DNA of 64,000 bases, taken from Bacillota bacterium (lineage in GTDB: Bacteria; Bacillota_I; Bacilli_A; RF39; UBA660). A model generated the notes under the pieces. That model saw only the letters and a list, made by a program, of their open reading frames with translations. It made no database searches and had not been told where the DNA came from. The position numbers and the translations under genes are program-made. Below are positions 25,337 to 36,290 of the stretch, in pieces; the first letter of the stretch is position 1; the number at the start of each line of letters is the position of its first letter. The stretch covers positions 1 to 64,000 of the forward strand of contig QAMK01000031.1 of NCBI GenBank assembly GCA_003149915.1. Direction: 5' to 3'.

Positions 25337-25996
25337 CTATTTTTCTTTGTCCAAGATTTGTTTTGCTTGTTCAAAAGTATAGACTTTATCTTTACCAGCA
25401 TCGATGCGATATAATAAGTTTCGCTTCTGATAAAAATCGATCAATGGACTTGTCTTTTCTAAATAAGTATCATAGCGTACTTGGAATGATTTAGAATTGT
25501 CATCGTCTCTTTGATAAAGAGTTCCACCACAACGATCACAGATACCATCCTTTTTCGGTTTTGATTCTGCTACATTTACGTTGTAAATTGCTCCACATTT
25601 GCTGCATAGACGGCGACCTGTAATTCTAGATTCTAATACAGTTTTATCTACATCAAGTAGAAAAACATACCCAAGTGATAAATGTAACTTATCTAAAATT
25701 TCATCATACTTTTTAGCCTGTTCCACATTTCGTGGAAAACCATCTAGTATAAATCCATTTTGGCAATCGGGTTCAGCCAAGCGACGCATCAATAAGTCAT
25801 ATACGATTTCGTCGCTAACTAACTTCCCACTAGCTAAAATGTCTTTGATTTTTTTACCAAGCTCATCTTCTAAAGTTGCCGCTTCTCGTAAGAGATCCCC
25901 AGTTGAAATATGAGCAAGGTGATATTCCTTTTGTAATAATTCTGAAAGGGTTCCTTTGCCGGCAGCAGGTGCTGCCAATAGAATAATATTCATCAT
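25337..25996 (-). CDS. adk: Adenylate kinase, zinc-LID type
   Basis: 219 residues. It interconverts ATP and AMP with two ADP. The P-loop reads AAPAAGKGT where GAPGAGKGT is usual, so two Gly are Ala. The Lys and Thr are kept. The LID carries four Cys (CSKC and CDRC), the zinc-binding Gram-positive form. DGFPRN and TGRRLCSKC are as expected. It overlaps the secY stop as ATGA. A second ATG follows directly (MMNIILL). Confidence 0.95.
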   Translation of the reverse strand: MMNIILLAAPAAGKGTLSELLQKEYHLAHISTGDLLREAATLEDELGKKIKDILASGKLVSDEIVYDLLMRRLAEPDCQNGFILDGFPRNVEQAKKYDEILDKLHLSLGYVFLLDVDKTVLESRITGRRLCSKCGAIYNVNVAESKPKKDGICDRCGGTLYQRDDDNSKSFQVRYDTYLEKTSPLIDFYQKRNLLYRIDAGKDKVYTFEQAKQILDKEK

Positions 25997-27276
25997 CTTC
26001 TACTGTATCCTCTTGAATAGTTTCTAGTAACTAAACTTCCTTCTAGTTGCTTGTAAGTTTCCAAACAAACACCTACAACGATCAATAATCCAGTACCCCC
26101 AATGGTCACACTAGATGATAAAGATACATTTGGTACTAAATTGATTAGTGCACTGAACACGATTGGTAAAATCGCAATGATAGTCAAGAATGTACTACCG
26201 ACAACTGTAAGTCTAGATAATACTTTGCTGACATATTTCTCTGTATCTTTACCAGGACGAATTCCTGGAATATAGCCTCCATTATTCTGTAAATTTTTGG
26301 CCATTTCATCTGGTTTGATTTGAATGAATGTGTATACGTAACCAAATAGGAATATCAATACTACGTAAATAATAAATCCAACTGGCGTCGTATAATTCAA
26401 ATAATTATTTACAAAATTCGTAAAACTTGTATTGTTAATAAATTGTGCAATTGTTGCCGGAATTGCTAATAAACTAGAAGCAAAGATAACCGGTACAACC
26501 CCTGCAGAGTTAATTTTAATTGGCATAAATGACTGCTCAGCACCGTATGCACTTGATGATTTGTTCGCATATTGAATTGGAATCTTTCGATTGGCTTCTT
26601 CTACAAAAATAACACCAATGATAATTATAAAATATACGATAACAAATGCGATAAATAACAAAATACCGATAATATTATTTAAAGAATTGTTTAAAACTAA
26701 CCCTTGAAATGCTTCTGCAAACATCGTTGGCAATGTTTCAACAATACCTGCCATAATAATCAAACTAATTCCGTTTCCTAATCCTTTTTGCGTAATTTGA
26801 TCGCCCAACCACAACGTAAATGCAGTACCAGCCGTCAAAATTGTTGCAACATATAAGTGCTCAAGAACTGGAACATGGGTACCTAAAAATGCAAATGAGA
26901 AAGCGAAACCTTCAATAAATGCAAATATGATACCAACATATCTTGTTATCTGATTAATTTTTTGTCTTCCAACCGGACCCTCTTTTGCAAGTTCACTAAA
27001 GTATGGAATAATATCCATCTGTAATAATTGCATAATAATTTGAGCAGTAATATATGGCATGACACCTAAAGCAAAAATTGAAAATTGTCTTAAAGCGCCA
27101 CCGCCCATAGCATTAATTAATTCTAGAAAACCTAAGTTTCCTGTAAGGTCGGTAGTACCAGGAACTCTAACTTTTGTTCCTATGACAAAGACCATTAATG
27201 CACCAAGCGTGAAAAGAATACGTTTGCGTAAGTCTTTGTTCGTCGGTGCAAATAATTGTTTCAATGCATGAAACAT
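25993..27276 (-). CDS. secY: Protein translocase subunit SecY
   Basis: 427 residues with ten membrane segments. It forms the Sec channel. Landmarks include GVMPYITAQIIMQLL, the cytoplasmic loop KEGPVGRQKINQITRY, and IRPGKDTEKYVSKVLSRLT before the last helices. One base after rplO, and its stop overlaps adk. In the spc operon as usual. Confidence 0.97.
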   Translation of the reverse strand: MFHALKQLFAPTNKDLRKRILFTLGALMVFVIGTKVRVPGTTDLTGNLGFLELINAMGGGALRQFSIFALGVMPYITAQIIMQLLQMDIIPYFSELAKEGPVGRQKINQITRYVGIIFAFIEGFAFSFAFLGTHVPVLEHLYVATILTAGTAFTLWLGDQITQKGLGNGISLIIMAGIVETLPTMFAEAFQGLVLNNSLNNIIGILLFIAFVIVYFIIIIGVIFVEEANRKIPIQYANKSSSAYGAEQSFMPIKINSAGVVPVIFASSLLAIPATIAQFINNTSFTNFVNNYLNYTTPVGFIIYVVLIFLFGYVYTFIQIKPDEMAKNLQNNGGYIPGIRPGKDTEKYVSKVLSRLTVVGSTFLTIIAILPIVFSALINLVPNVSLSSSVTIGGTGLLIVVGVCLETYKQLEGSLVTRNYSRGYSRR

Positions 27277-27277
27277 A

Positions 27278-27721
27278 TTAGATCACCTCAGCTTTGCTAC
27301 CTGACTTTTCTATTTTTTCTAATGCGCTAGCAGTAAATTTATTAGCTTGGATTGTTAACTTTTTACCAAGATTACCATTTCCTAATACCTTAATTCCTGC
27401 TAATTGATTTTTAACTAATCCTGTTTCTTTTAATAGTGCAGGAGTCACTACTGTTCCGTCTTCAAAACGGTTCAAATCTTCAACATTTACAACTGCATAA
27501 ACGATTTTAAATTTAGCGTTACTAAAACCTCTCTTTGGTAAGCGTCTGTATAAAGGTAATTGTCCACCTTCAAATACTGGATTGATGCTTCCACCACTAC
27601 GTGCTTTTTGTCCTTTGTATCCTCTACCACTTGTTTTTCCTAGACCACTACCAACACCGCGTCCAACACGACGTCTTTCTTGTCTAGATCCTTCTGGTGT
27701 TCTTAATTCATTTAACTTCAT
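27278..27721 (-). CDS. rplO: 50S ribosomal protein L15
   Basis: 147 residues. A late-assembling large-subunit protein with the Gly/Arg-rich N-terminal extension [22 protein letters not shown] and [17 protein letters not shown]. It follows rpsE by only one base. The gene for L30 (rpmD), which normally lies between them, is absent. Confidence 0.97.
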   Translation of the reverse strand: MKLNELRTPEGSRQERRRVGRGVGSGLGKTSGRGYKGQKARSGGSINPVFEGGQLPLYRRLPKRGFSNAKFKIVYAVVNVEDLNRFEDGTVVTPALLKETGLVKNQLAGIKVLGNGNLGKKLTIQANKFTASALEKIEKSGSKAEVI

Positions 27722-27722
27722 A

Positions 27723-28238
27723 TTATCCTAAAATCTCCTCTACTGATTTTCCTCTTAATTCAGCAACATGTTCAGCAGTCTTTAAAGATTTTAAAGCATT
27801 AACTGTAGCAGTTGCCATATTTAACTTAGTACGAGAACCAAGTGATTTAGATAATACATCACGAACTCCAGCAAGTTCAAGGACATCACGAACAGCGCCA
27901 CCAGCTTTAACTCCAGTACCAGCAGCAGCAGGTTTTAATAGAACTCTACAAGCACCACTTGCGCAGCGAACTTCATGTTGAATTGTTCTGTTATCTACTA
28001 ATGGGATTTTAACAACGTTTTTAGTTGCAGATTGAATTGCTTTCTTAATTGCATCTGGTACTTCAGCAGCTTTGCCTTTTCCTAGACCAATCTTACCATG
28101 TCTATCCCCGACAACGACAACAGCTGAGAATCTTCTTTGACGTCCACCTTGCGTTACTTTTGTAACACTCTTAACGTCAATGACAAGTTCTTCATATAGC
28201 TTTTCTTGTCTTTTCGGGCTCATGTCTTTCTTTTCCAT
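27723..28238 (-). CDS. rpsE: 30S ribosomal protein S5
   Basis: 171 residues. It has an N-terminal double-stranded-RNA-binding domain ([24 protein letters not shown]) and a C-terminal S5 fold (AASGAC-like [22 protein letters not shown]). It helps decoding accuracy and unwinds mRNA at the entry. Between rplR and rplO in the spc operon. Confidence 0.97.
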   Translation of the reverse strand: MEKKDMSPKRQEKLYEELVIDVKSVTKVTQGGRQRRFSAVVVVGDRHGKIGLGKGKAAEVPDAIKKAIQSATKNVVKIPLVDNRTIQHEVRCASGACRVLLKPAAAGTGVKAGGAVRDVLELAGVRDVLSKSLGSRTKLNMATATVNALKSLKTAEHVAELRGKSVEEILG

Positions 28239-28251
28239 AAATACCCTCCTA

Positions 28252-28608
28252 TTAGAATTCTAATCCATTTTCACGTGCAGCATCTGCTAATGCTTGAACA
28301 CGTCCATGATATAGGTATCCACCTCTATCAAATACTACTTTCGTAATCTTAGCATCTTTTGCAGCTAAAGCAATTGCTTTTCCAACTTCTTTAGCAGCTT
28401 CTACATTACTACCATTTTTTAATTTTAAAGTTTGTGAAGATGCACTTGCTAAAGTAGTACCAGTTTCATCATCAATGATTTGTGCACTGATGTTCATATT
28501 TGAACGAAATACGCAAAGTCTTGGAACGTCATGAGTACCTTTTACAGTTTCTCTAACACGTTTGTGTCTTTCAAGACGCATTTCATTACGAGATACTTTT
28601 TTAATCAT
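28252..28608 (-). CDS. rplR: 50S ribosomal protein L18
   Basis: 118 residues. It brings 5S rRNA into the central protuberance. Landmarks are [33 protein letters not shown] and [27 protein letters not shown]. Length normal. Between rplF and rpsE. Confidence 0.97.
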   Translation of the reverse strand: MIKKVSRNEMRLERHKRVRETVKGTHDVPRLCVFRSNMNISAQIIDDETGTTLASASSQTLKLKNGSNVEAAKEVGKAIALAAKDAKITKVVFDRGGYLYHGRVQALADAARENGLEF

Positions 28609-28625
28609 AAGTACTTTTCTCCCTT

Positions 28626-29159
28626 CTATTTAGCAGCTTTCTTTCCTTCTTTACGACGAACATATTCGCCAACATAACGAATTCCTTTACCTTTATAAGG
28701 CTCAGGTGGTCTTACGTCTCTAACCTCAGCAGCAAATTTACCAACAGCGGCTTTATCTGCTCCCTTAATTGTCAATTCTGTGTTACTAGGAACTTCGATG
28801 CTAATTCCAGCAGGAAGACTAAGTTCAACTGGATGAGAGTATCCAGCATTGATAACTAGTTTGTTACCACTGTTTGAAAAACGATAACCAACACCGATAA
28901 TTTCAAGTTTCTTTTCGAAACCTTCCGTTACACCCTTGATCATATTTTGAATATTTGCATTAACAGTTCCGTGCATTGCTTTATATAAATCGCTTGATCT
29001 TTTAACAGTTAATTCATTACCATTTAATTCCAAAGAAATTCCTTTGCAAGAATTCGTAGTTAATTCACCCTTTGGTCCTTTTACTGTAATGACTTCATCT
29101 TTTTCTTCTACTGTAACACCAGCAGGTACGACAATCTTTCTATTTCCGATACGGCTCAT
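28626..29159 (-). CDS. rplF: 50S ribosomal protein L6
   Basis: 177 residues with two similar domains. It sits near the factor-binding site. Landmarks are [40 protein letters not shown] and the signature [12 protein letters not shown]. Between rpsH and rplR. Confidence 0.97.
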   Translation of the reverse strand: MSRIGNRKIVVPAGVTVEEKDEVITVKGPKGELTTNSCKGISLELNGNELTVKRSSDLYKAMHGTVNANIQNMIKGVTEGFEKKLEIIGVGYRFSNSGNKLVINAGYSHPVELSLPAGISIEVPSNTELTIKGADKAAVGKFAAEVRDVRPPEPYKGKGIRYVGEYVRRKEGKKAAK

Positions 29160-29184
29160 ATTGACACCTCCTTATTTTGTTTTA

Positions 29185-29586
29185 TTACCAAATGTAAGCT
29201 AAAACTTCTCCACCAACATTTTGTTTACGAGCTTCTTTATCAGTCATGATTCCCTTAGATGTAGAAATGATTGCAATTCCTAAACCATTCAAAACTTTAG
29301 GTACTTCATCACTTTTTACATATACACGTAAACCAGGTTTTGAAATTCTCTTTAGTCCTGTAATGACTCTTTCTTTGTTGTGTCCATATTTAAGAGTTAA
29401 AACGATAACTCCTTGACCACCATCTTGATTTACTTTATAGTCTTCGATATATCCTTCTTCTTTTAAGATTCTAGCAAGTTCTTTTTTCATTTTAGAAGCA
29501 GGTACGTTAACTTCAGTATATTTCATTTGATTTGCATTACGAATACGAGTAAGCATATCAGCTATTGTATCAGTTACTACAGCCAT
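29185..29586 (-). CDS. rpsH: 30S ribosomal protein S8
   Basis: 133 residues. It binds the central domain of 16S rRNA and in other bacteria represses its own operon. Landmarks are [29 protein letters not shown] and [25 protein letters not shown]. Between rpsN and rplF. Confidence 0.97.
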   Translation of the reverse strand: MAVVTDTIADMLTRIRNANQMKYTEVNVPASKMKKELARILKEEGYIEDYKVNQDGGQGVIVLTLKYGHNKERVITGLKRISKPGLRVYVKSDEVPKVLNGLGIAIISTSKGIMTDKEARKQNVGGEVLAYIW

Positions 29587-29606
29587 GTTATATCCTCCTT
29601 CCCAAA

Positions 29607-29792
29607 TTACCAGCTTGACTTTTTAACGCCAGGAATTTGTCCTTTATAAGCTAATTCTCTAAAACAAATACGGCAAATACCAAATTTACTCATTACAGCA
29701 TGAGGTCTTCCGCATCTTGCGCAACGACTATATTCGCGTACTTTGTATTTCTTTGGGCGATTAGCTTTGATTTTTAAACTCTTCTTTGCCAT
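29607..29792 (-). CDS. rpsN: 30S ribosomal protein S14, zinc (type Z) form
   Basis: 61 residues. The short form with a zinc ribbon: [20 protein letters not shown] supplies two CxxC pairs. This is the usual housekeeping copy in Bacillota. The zinc-free paralogue would lie elsewhere. Between rplE and rpsH. Confidence 0.97.
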   Translation of the reverse strand: MAKKSLKIKANRPKKYKVREYSRCARCGRPHAVMSKFGICRICFRELAYKGQIPGVKKSSW

Positions 29793-29805
29793 TTTGCATC
29801 CTCCA

Positions 29806-30345
29806 TTACTTTCTAAAAGGCATTCCTAATTCACTTAATAGATCATAAGCCTCTTCATTAGTCTTAGCAGTTGTTACAAATACGATATCCATACCACGTA
29901 CTTTTACAACACTGTCATAATCAATTTCAGAGAAAATTAATTGTTCTTTAATACCTAACGTATAATTTCCTCTACCATCGAATGCTCTAGGACTAACACC
30001 ACGGAAGTCACGAACTCTTGGCAATGCAATTGAAACTAACTTATCCATGAAGTTGTACATTGCTTCACCACGCAAAGTTACTTTACAACCAATTGATTGT
30101 CCTTCTCTAATCTTAAATCCAGCAATAGATTTCTTTGCTTTTGTAATAACAGGTTTTTGACCAGCAATTACAGTTAGATCCTTTACTGCAGCCTCTAACA
30201 TTTTAGAGTTTTGAGCAGCATCTCCAACTCCCATATTGATTACAATCTTAACTAATTTTGGAACTTCCATAACGGTGTTATAACCGTGTTTCTTTGTTAA
30301 ACTAGGAATAATGTCTTTCTTATATTTTTCTCTTAGGCGGTTCAT
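29806..30345 (-). CDS. rplE: 50S ribosomal protein L5
   Basis: 179 residues. It binds 5S rRNA and touches the P-site tRNA. Landmarks are [37 protein letters not shown] and [24 protein letters not shown]. Between rplX and rpsN. Confidence 0.97.
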   Translation of the reverse strand: MNRLREKYKKDIIPSLTKKHGYNTVMEVPKLVKIVINMGVGDAAQNSKMLEAAVKDLTVIAGQKPVITKAKKSIAGFKIREGQSIGCKVTLRGEAMYNFMDKLVSIALPRVRDFRGVSPRAFDGRGNYTLGIKEQLIFSEIDYDSVVKVRGMDIVFVTTAKTNEEAYDLLSELGMPFRK

Positions 30346-30363
30346 AAATTACCCTCCTTCCAA

Positions 30364-30672
30364 TTAATCAATCTTTTCATTAGATTTTTTTGCAACTCTA
30401 ACTTTTTTTCCATTTTCTAGTGTTTCATGACCGATTCTAGTAGTTTTTTTCGTTTTTGGATCAATAATCATAACGTTAGAAGCATGAATTGGAGCTTCTA
30501 CTTCTAGAATGCCACCGCTTTCTTGACCATTGCCTTTTCTATGCTTCTTAACAATATTAGCACCTTCGACAATTACACGGTTGCTACTTCTTAAGGTCTT
30601 AATTATTTTTCCTTCTTTACCCTTACTAGATCCGGCGATAACTTTAACTTTATCTCCAACTTTTAAGTTCAT
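30364..30672 (-). CDS. rplX: 50S ribosomal protein L24
   Basis: 102 residues. An early assembly protein with a KOW motif ([20 protein letters not shown]) and the conserved [20 protein letters not shown]. Between rplN and rplE. Confidence 0.96.
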   Translation of the reverse strand: MNLKVGDKVKVIAGSSKGKEGKIIKTLRSSNRVIVEGANIVKKHRKGNGQESGGILEVEAPIHASNVMIIDPKTKKTTRIGHETLENGKKVRVAKKSNEKID

Positions 30673-30688
30673 AATTAATTACCTCCTT

Positions 30689-31057
30689 TTATAGCACTTC
30701 TTTAGCCAAAGACACTATTTTCATATAATCCTTATCACGCAATTCACGTGCTACAGGTCCAAATACACGAGTGCCAACTGGACTCTTATCATCTTTGATA
30801 ATTACGCAAGCGTTATCATCGAATTTGATGTAACTACCATCTGAACGACGTGTTCCAAAAGTAGTACGAACGATAACAGCTTTGACAACCTTACCTTTTT
30901 TTACAGTTCCATTAGGTGTTGCGTTTTTAACTGTACCAACAACTATGTCACCGATGTTACCAGTTTTTACTTTGCTTCCACCTAGTACACGAATTACTAA
31001 AAGTTCTCTTGCACCAGAATTGTCAGCTACTTTTAAACGGCTTTCTGCTTGTACCAT
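30689..31057 (-). CDS. rplN: 50S ribosomal protein L14
   Basis: 122 residues. It lies at the subunit interface, where RsfS also binds. Landmarks are [22 protein letters not shown] and [28 protein letters not shown]. Length is exact for the family. Confidence 0.97.
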   Translation of the reverse strand: MVQAESRLKVADNSGARELLVIRVLGGSKVKTGNIGDIVVGTVKNATPNGTVKKGKVVKAVIVRTTFGTRRSDGSYIKFDDNACVIIKDDKSPVGTRVFGPVARELRDKDYMKIVSLAKEVL

Positions 31058-31084
31058 AATTTAATCTCCCTTCACCTAATAGTT

Positions 31085-31345
31085 TTATAAAATAACTGCT
31101 TCTTTAACGATTTCAGCTAAATAGAAATGCTTGTTTTTAGAAATTGGTTTTGTTTCAACGATTCTAACTACATCTCCAACTTTTGCCTTATTAGATTCAT
31201 CATGAGCAGCATATTTCTTAGAATATTTAACTCTTTTTCCATATAATGGATCTTTTTTATATGTTTCAACTAAAACAACAATTGTTTTGTCTTGTTTATC
31301 GCTAACAACTTTTCCAACAAATTCTTTTGCTAATTTCTTTTCCAT
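31085..31345 (-). CDS. rpsQ: 30S ribosomal protein S17
   Basis: 86 residues, an OB fold that binds 16S rRNA early. Landmarks are [19 protein letters not shown] and [19 protein letters not shown]. Between rpmC (9 bases) and rplN (27 bases). Confidence 0.97.
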   Translation of the reverse strand: MEKKLAKEFVGKVVSDKQDKTIVVLVETYKKDPLYGKRVKYSKKYAAHDESNKAKVGDVVRIVETKPISKNKHFYLAEIVKEAVIL

Positions 31346-31354
31346 ATAAACCTC

Positions 31355-31552
31355 CTATTTATCATTTAACTCACGTTCGCGAAGAACCGTTTTTAATCTT
31401 GCTACCGTGTGTCTTAATTCACGAATTCTTGAAGGCTTTTCCAAATTACCAGTTGCTTGTTGGAAACGCAAATTGAATAATTCTTCTTTTGTTTCTTTGA
31501 TCTTAGCGATAATTTGATCAGTGGTTAATTCTCTAATTTCTTTAACCTTCAT
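31355..31552 (-). CDS. rpmC: 50S ribosomal protein L29
   Basis: 65 residues, a two-helix protein at the exit tunnel near the SRP and trigger-factor site. Landmarks are [18 protein letters not shown] and [22 protein letters not shown]. The ATG at 31550-31552 is chosen because the family begins there and GGTGGT lies 8 bases upstream. It then overlaps rplP by 11 bases. Confidence 0.95.
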   Translation of the reverse strand: MKVKEIRELTTDQIIAKIKETKEELFNLRFQQATGNLEKPSRIRELRHTVARLKTVLRERELNDK

Positions 31553-31976
31553 TCTTGTCACCACCATTTTCATCTTTTGTAACAAACTTCGTTTTGATTG
31601 GTAGTTTATGAGAAGCAAGTCTCAATGCTTCTTTGGCAGTTTCACGATCGACGCCACCAATTTCAAACATGATCTTTCCTTCTTTTACTACAGCAACCCA
31701 TTTTTCTACGTCACCTTTACCTTTACCTTGACGAGTACCGATAGGTTTTGCCGTTAAAGGTAAATGTGGGAAAATATTAATCCATGTTTTTCCGCCACGT
31801 TTCATATAACGAGTCATTGCTACACGAGCTGCTTCGATTTGATTAGCTGTAATCCAAGCACCTTCCATAGCCATTAAACCATATTCACCTTTTGAAAGTT
31901 TTGTGTTTCCTTTGGAACGACCTTCGTAAGGTAATCTATGTACACGACGGTATTTCGTTCTTGATGGTAATAACAT
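31542..31976 (-). CDS. rplP: 50S ribosomal protein L16
   Basis: 144 residues. It contacts the A-site tRNA elbow. Landmarks are [34 protein letters not shown] and [20 protein letters not shown]. Two bases after rpsC. Its end overlaps rpmC. Confidence 0.97.
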   Translation of the reverse strand: MLLPSRTKYRRVHRLPYEGRSKGNTKLSKGEYGLMAMEGAWITANQIEAARVAMTRYMKRGGKTWINIFPHLPLTAKPIGTRQGKGKGDVEKWVAVVKEGKIMFEIGGVDRETAKEALRLASHKLPIKTKFVTKDENGGDKNEG

Positions 31977-31978
31977 AA

Positions 31979-32632
31979 TTAATTACCTCCTTTAGCCTTT
32001 TTTGCGGGAAGAATTTCACCTTTGTAAATCCATACTTTAACACCGATTTTACCGAATGTAGTATCTGCTTCTGCAAATCCATAATCGATATCAGCTCTCA
32101 AAGTATGTAGTGGAATTGTTCCCTCATCATAGCCTTCGCTACGTGCCATATCAGCACCATTTAAACGTCCAGAAGCCAAAGTCTTAATTCCTTTTGCTCC
32201 AGCCTTCATAGCATTACGAATTGCTCTTTTTTGAGCCATTCTGAATGAAGCACGATTTGCAATTTGATTTGCGATTTGATTTGCAACGATCTGTGCATCC
32301 ATATCAGGTTTTTTAATGTCGACAATTGAAATCTGAATATTTTCATCAACCATCTTAGATAATTTATTTTTCATCTTTTCAATCTCTTCGCCACCACGGC
32401 CAATAATAACACCTGGTTTAGAAGTATGAACGATTACTTCAGTTCTCTTATTATTTCTTTCAATTTCAACTTTAGAAATAGATGAAGCATCTTTTAGATT
32501 TTCAAAAAACTTACGAATCTTAACGTCGTTCATCAAGTACTTTTTGAAATCTTTTTTAGGTGCGTACCATTTAGATTCCCAGTCTTTATTGATTCCAATT
32601 CTAAGTCCTGTAGGACTAACCTTTTGACCCAT
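31979..32632 (-). CDS. rpsC: 30S ribosomal protein S3
   Basis: 217 residues. It has an N-terminal KH domain ([20 protein letters not shown]) and a C-terminal domain (GARGI-type [23 protein letters not shown]). It sits at the mRNA entry and helps unwind mRNA. Between rplV and rplP. Confidence 0.97.
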   Translation of the reverse strand: MGQKVSPTGLRIGINKDWESKWYAPKKDFKKYLMNDVKIRKFFENLKDASSISKVEIERNNKRTEVIVHTSKPGVIIGRGGEEIEKMKNKLSKMVDENIQISIVDIKKPDMDAQIVANQIANQIANRASFRMAQKRAIRNAMKAGAKGIKTLASGRLNGADMARSEGYDEGTIPLHTLRADIDYGFAEADTTFGKIGVKVWIYKGEILPAKKAKGGN

Positions 32633-32649
32633 GTTAACCTCCTCTTAGA

Positions 32650-32982
32650 TTATTTGCTAGCTACCGTAATTACGATATGACTAGTTCTTTTGTCTTTATG
32701 ACCGATGCGTCCTCTGGAATCGAATAAAACTCTTTTCATAACAGGACCAGCATCTACTCTAGCCTCTTTAACATATAAAGTGTTAATATCGGCTTCAAAA
32801 TTGTTAACCGCATTTGCAATAGCAGAATTTAAAACTTTTACTACTTTGCGAGCTGCCTTATTATTTGTATTGTTCAAAATAGTAAGTGCTTCGTTAACTT
32901 TTTTTCCACGAATTAAATCTACGACTAAGCGAGTTTTAATAGGTGAAATTCTAACTTGTTTTGCGATTGCTCTTGTTTCCAT
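32650..32982 (-). CDS. rplV: 50S ribosomal protein L22
   Basis: 110 residues. Its long hairpin reaches into the exit tunnel and is a site of macrolide resistance in other bacteria. Landmarks are VRISPIKTRLVVDLIRGKKV, VKEARVDAGPVMKR and a basic C-terminal end. Between rpsS and rpsC. Confidence 0.97.
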   Translation of the reverse strand: METRAIAKQVRISPIKTRLVVDLIRGKKVNEALTILNNTNNKAARKVVKVLNSAIANAVNNFEADINTLYVKEARVDAGPVMKRVLFDSRGRIGHKDKRTSHIVITVASK

Positions 32983-33001
32983 ATATTATCCTCCTTAGTC
33001 A

Positions 33002-33280
33002 TTATTTTTTAGCAGGCGTTGCTGCTGAATTATGACCACCAAATTTACGAGTTAATGCAAACTCACCCAATTTGTGTCCAACCATGTCTTCTGTTACATA
33101 AACAGGAATGAAATCCTTACCATTATGTACAGCAAATGTATGTCCAATAAAATCAGGATAAATAGTTGAACGACGTGACCAAGTTTTAATTACTTCTTTT
33201 TTGTTAGCCTCATTTAATTTTTTTACTTTTGCAAGCAAACGATCAAAAACATAAGGCTTTTTCTTTGAACTTCTTGCCAT
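33002..33280 (-). CDS. rpsS: 30S ribosomal protein S19
   Basis: 92 residues. It sits in the head of the small subunit beside S13. Landmarks are [24 protein letters not shown] and [16 protein letters not shown]. Between rplB and rplV. Confidence 0.97.
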   Translation of the reverse strand: MARSSKKKPYVFDRLLAKVKKLNEANKKEVIKTWSRRSTIYPDFIGHTFAVHNGKDFIPVYVTEDMVGHKLGEFALTRKFGGHNSAATPAKK

Positions 33281-33294
33281 ATTCTATATTCCTC

Positions 33295-34125
33295 CTATTT
33301 ACCATTACGACGACGAACAATATACTTATCAGTATTTTTATTATTACGTGTCTTTCTACCAATTGCAGGTTTACCCCAAGGTGTCATTGGTGACTTACGT
33401 CCAACTGGAGCTCTACCTTCACCACCACCATGTGGGTGATCGTTTGGATTCATAACAGAACCACGAACAGTAGGACGAATACCCATATGACGTTTACGTC
33501 CGGCCTTACCGATGTTAACCAATTCGTAATCTTCATTACCAACTACACCAACAGTAGCATAGCAAGTACCTAGAACTTTTCTTTGTTCTCCAGAAGCAAG
33601 ACGAATCATAACGTATGCTCCATCTCTACCAAGAATTTGAGCACTTGCACCAGCACTTCTTGCTAGTTCTCCACCCTTACCAGGTTTTAATTCGATGTTG
33701 TGAACATTCGTACCAACTGGGATATTCATAAGTGGTAATGCGTTACCAACTTTAATGTCAGCATTTGGACCACTCATAATTTTTGTTCCAACTGTTAAAT
33801 CTTTTGGTGCGATGATATATCTCTTTTCACCATCTGCATAATTAATTAAAGCGATATTCGCACTTCTGTTTGGATCGTATTCGATAGAAGCAACTGTACC
33901 AGGAATATCCAATTTATTTCTCTTAAAATCGATAATACGGTATTTTCTCTTTGCTCCTCCACCGATATGTCTAACAGTAATACGTCCTTGGTGGTTACGC
34001 CCACCAGTTTTCTTAACTTTAGCTAATAAACTTTTTTCAGGAGTGCTCTTTGTAATTTCGCTATTTACCAAACGAGTCATTTCTCTTTGACCATTTGTAT
34101 TAGGTTTGATTGTTCTAATTGCCAT
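33295..34125 (-). CDS. rplB: 50S ribosomal protein L2
   Basis: 276 residues. It is needed for subunit joining and the peptidyl-transferase centre. Landmarks are [37 protein letters not shown] and the C-terminal [21 protein letters not shown]. Length normal. Between rplW and rpsS. Confidence 0.98.
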   Translation of the reverse strand: MAIRTIKPNTNGQREMTRLVNSEITKSTPEKSLLAKVKKTGGRNHQGRITVRHIGGGAKRKYRIIDFKRNKLDIPGTVASIEYDPNRSANIALINYADGEKRYIIAPKDLTVGTKIMSGPNADIKVGNALPLMNIPVGTNVHNIELKPGKGGELARSAGASAQILGRDGAYVMIRLASGEQRKVLGTCYATVGVVGNEDYELVNIGKAGRKRHMGIRPTVRGSVMNPNDHPHGGGEGRAPVGRKSPMTPWGKPAIGRKTRNNKNTDKYIVRRRNGK

Positions 34126-34137
34126 ACTCTAACCCTC

Positions 34138-34422
34138 CTATTGAAGATCGATTGTTTGGCCTTCTGCTAATTTAACGATTGCTTTTTTGCTACGATTCGT
34201 CAAACCAGTATAACGTCCAACTCTTCTCTTCTTCGTTTTTACATTAATCGTACGAATAGATTCAACTTTAACATTGAAGATTCTTTCGATTGCATTCTTA
34301 ATTTCAACTTTGTTTGCTTTTGGATCAACTGCAAATGTATATTTGCCTTCATCACGATTTAAGCTACCACTTTTTTCAGTAATAACTGGTGCCTTAATAA
34401 TTGTTAAATATTTTGTATCCAT
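34138..34422 (-). CDS. rplW: 50S ribosomal protein L23
   Basis: 94 residues. It is the docking site at the exit tunnel for trigger factor and SRP. Landmarks are [14 protein letters not shown] and [26 protein letters not shown]. One base after rplD. Confidence 0.97.
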   Translation of the reverse strand: MDTKYLTIIKAPVITEKSGSLNRDEGKYTFAVDPKANKVEIKNAIERIFNVKVESIRTINVKTKKRRVGRYTGLTNRSKKAIVKLAEGQTIDLQ

Positions 34423-34423
34423 A

Positions 34424-35056
34424 TTAAGCTAGCACCTCCTCAATTTGTTTTAATGCATCCTCTGTTACAACCATGTAATCAGAAGTAACGATATCCAAAA
34501 CATTGATTTCGCTAACTTCTTCTAATAAAACATTTTGTAAATTAGAAGCTGCGAATAATAAATTTTCTTCAATTTCTGGAACAACCACCAAAACCTTTTT
34601 ATCTGTTACTTGTAAGTTATTTAAAACAGTAACCATTTCTTTTGTTTTTGGTGTTTCTAATTTTAATGAGTCAAGAACGATTAGTTCACCATCGTTAGCC
34701 TTTGTTGCCAAAGCACTCTTCAATGCTAACCGACGTTCTTTACGATTCATATTGATACTATAATCTCTTGGAACTGGTCCACCGTAAGTACCACCCTTAC
34801 GCCATTGAACAGCACGGATTGATCCTTGACGAGCATGTCCTGTTCCTTTTTGTCTCCATGGCTTTCTACCGCCACCACTAACTTCTGCACGTGTTTTTGT
34901 CTTGTGAGTACCTTGTCTTAAAGATGCTCTTGTTAAAATTACTGCATCGTAGACAACTTTATCATTTGGTGTAATACCAAAGATCGTATCACTAAGTTTG
35001 ATATCTTTTAGTTTTTCACCTTTTATGTTTAAAAGTTTTACTTTTTCCATCTTCAT
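34424..35056 (-). CDS. rplD: 50S ribosomal protein L4
   Basis: 210 residues. Its loop lines the exit tunnel, and in enterobacteria L4 also represses the S10 operon. Landmarks are [27 protein letters not shown] tunnel loop with [14 protein letters not shown], then [21 protein letters not shown]. Between rplC and rplW. Confidence 0.97.
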   Translation of the reverse strand: MKMEKVKLLNIKGEKLKDIKLSDTIFGITPNDKVVYDAVILTRASLRQGTHKTKTRAEVSGGGRKPWRQKGTGHARQGSIRAVQWRKGGTYGGPVPRDYSINMNRKERRLALKSALATKANDGELIVLDSLKLETPKTKEMVTVLNNLQVTDKKVLVVVPEIEENLLFAASNLQNVLLEEVSEINVLDIVTSDYMVVTEDALKQIEEVLA

Positions 35057-35100
35057 ATCCTCCCTTCATCACATTTCCATTATTAAACTATTCTCTGTTT

Positions 35101-35814
35101 TTAAGCCTCTTGTGATGATTCTGTTTCTGCTTCTTTGTTTTCAGGTTCTACATTGTAAACAACTAAATCGATTGGAGTTGCTTTTGTATTTCCCTTTTTA
35201 ACAGCAGTTTTAATGATTACGAAAGACTTCTTTGGTCCTGGAACATTACCTTTAATTAAGATAACGTTGTTTTCCATATCGACAGCAACAACCTCTTCAT
35301 TTTGAACAGTTCTTGTTGCAGAACCCATATGACCTGGTAATTTTTTACCTTTAATAACGTGCATTGGTAACATAGTACCTAGAGAACCAACACCTCTATG
35401 ATATTGAGATCCATGACCCATCGGGCCTCTCGTTTGATTCCAGCGTTTGATAACACCTTGGAATCCTTTACCTTTGCTGACGCCTTGTACGTCAACGATA
35501 TCGCCTGCTGCAAATGTATCAGCAGCAATTACTTGTCCTAATGTATATTCACTAGGATCTACCCCTCTGATTTCTTTTAAGAAGCGCTTAGGTTCTGTAT
35601 TAGCTTTTTTAACATGACCTATAGCAGCCTTATTGCTATTCTTTTCTTTCATTGTGAATGCACCAAGTTGCACAGCATCATAACCATCTTTTTCTTTTGT
35701 TTTGATTTGCGTTACAACGTTTGGTTCAATCTCAACAACAGTAACTGGAACTAGTTTGCCATCTTTAGCAAAAACTTGAGTCATTCCAATTTTTCTACCT
35801 AAGATTCCTTTCAT
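35101..35814 (-). CDS. rplC: 50S ribosomal protein L3
   Basis: 237 residues. It helps start assembly of the large subunit. Landmarks are [29 protein letters not shown] and [22 protein letters not shown]. It is longer than most bacterial L3 because of an acidic tail ([16 protein letters not shown]). Between rpsJ and rplD. Confidence 0.97.
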   Translation of the reverse strand: MKGILGRKIGMTQVFAKDGKLVPVTVVEIEPNVVTQIKTKEKDGYDAVQLGAFTMKEKNSNKAAIGHVKKANTEPKRFLKEIRGVDPSEYTLGQVIAADTFAAGDIVDVQGVSKGKGFQGVIKRWNQTRGPMGHGSQYHRGVGSLGTMLPMHVIKGKKLPGHMGSATRTVQNEEVVAVDMENNVILIKGNVPGPKKSFVIIKTAVKKGNTKATPIDLVVYNVEPENKEAETESSQEA

Positions 35815-35830
35815 ATTATTTTCCTCCTAA

Positions 35831-36139
35831 TTATAATTTGATTTCAATATCAACACCGCTTGGTAAATCTAGATGAGTTAATGCATCAATCGTTTCCTTG
35901 CTTGGATTTTTGATATCAATAAGTCTCTTGTGTGTACGCATTTCGAATTGTTCACGCGAATCCTTATATTTATGAACAGCTCTTAAAATCGTAAACTTTT
36001 CAACTTCAGTAGGAAGTGGTACAGGTCCACTGATTTCTCCTCCTGATCTCTTAACGGTTTCAACAATTTTTGTAGCGGCATTATCTAGAATTCTGTGATC
36101 GTATGCTTTCAAACGAATACGAACTTTTTCCTTTGACAT
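35831..36139 (-). CDS. rpsJ: 30S ribosomal protein S10
   Basis: 102 residues. It is in the head of the small subunit and as NusE also takes part in transcription antitermination. Landmarks are [22 protein letters not shown] and [27 protein letters not shown]. First gene of the S10-spc-alpha cluster, with a leader and promoter upstream. Confidence 0.97.
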   Translation of the reverse strand: MSKEKVRIRLKAYDHRILDNAATKIVETVKRSGGEISGPVPLPTEVEKFTILRAVHKYKDSREQFEMRTHKRLIDIKNPSKETIDALTHLDLPSGVDIEIKL

Positions 36140-36169
36140 TTTAAATCCTCCCTTCGCCTATATCTAGTA

Positions 36170-36257
36170 TAGACTTGCTCCGTGTGAATAACCCGATACT
36201 TCCTAGCAACTTATCCTGGTGTATCGACAACCTCCCACATCTAAGCAGCCACACGAC
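36170..36257 (-). promoter_or_regulatory. Structured leader of the S10 operon
   Basis: Between the rpsJ promoter and gene two nested pairings are visible: CGTGTG with CACACG (minus strand, 36250-36255 with 36181-36186) and inside it CGATAC with GTATCG (36221-36226 with 36194-36199). A leader of this kind could give autogenous control by a protein of the operon. Function not shown here. Confidence 0.45.
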
Positions 36258-36261
36258 CATA

Positions 36262-36290
36262 ATTATAGCATAGCAACATCAAAAAAACAA
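36262..36290 (-). promoter_or_regulatory. Promoter of the S10-spc-alpha cluster
   Basis: TTGTTT (36285-36290) and TATAAT (36262-36267) on the minus strand with a 17-bp spacer. The -35 lies in the T run of the preceding terminator. Confidence 0.7.
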
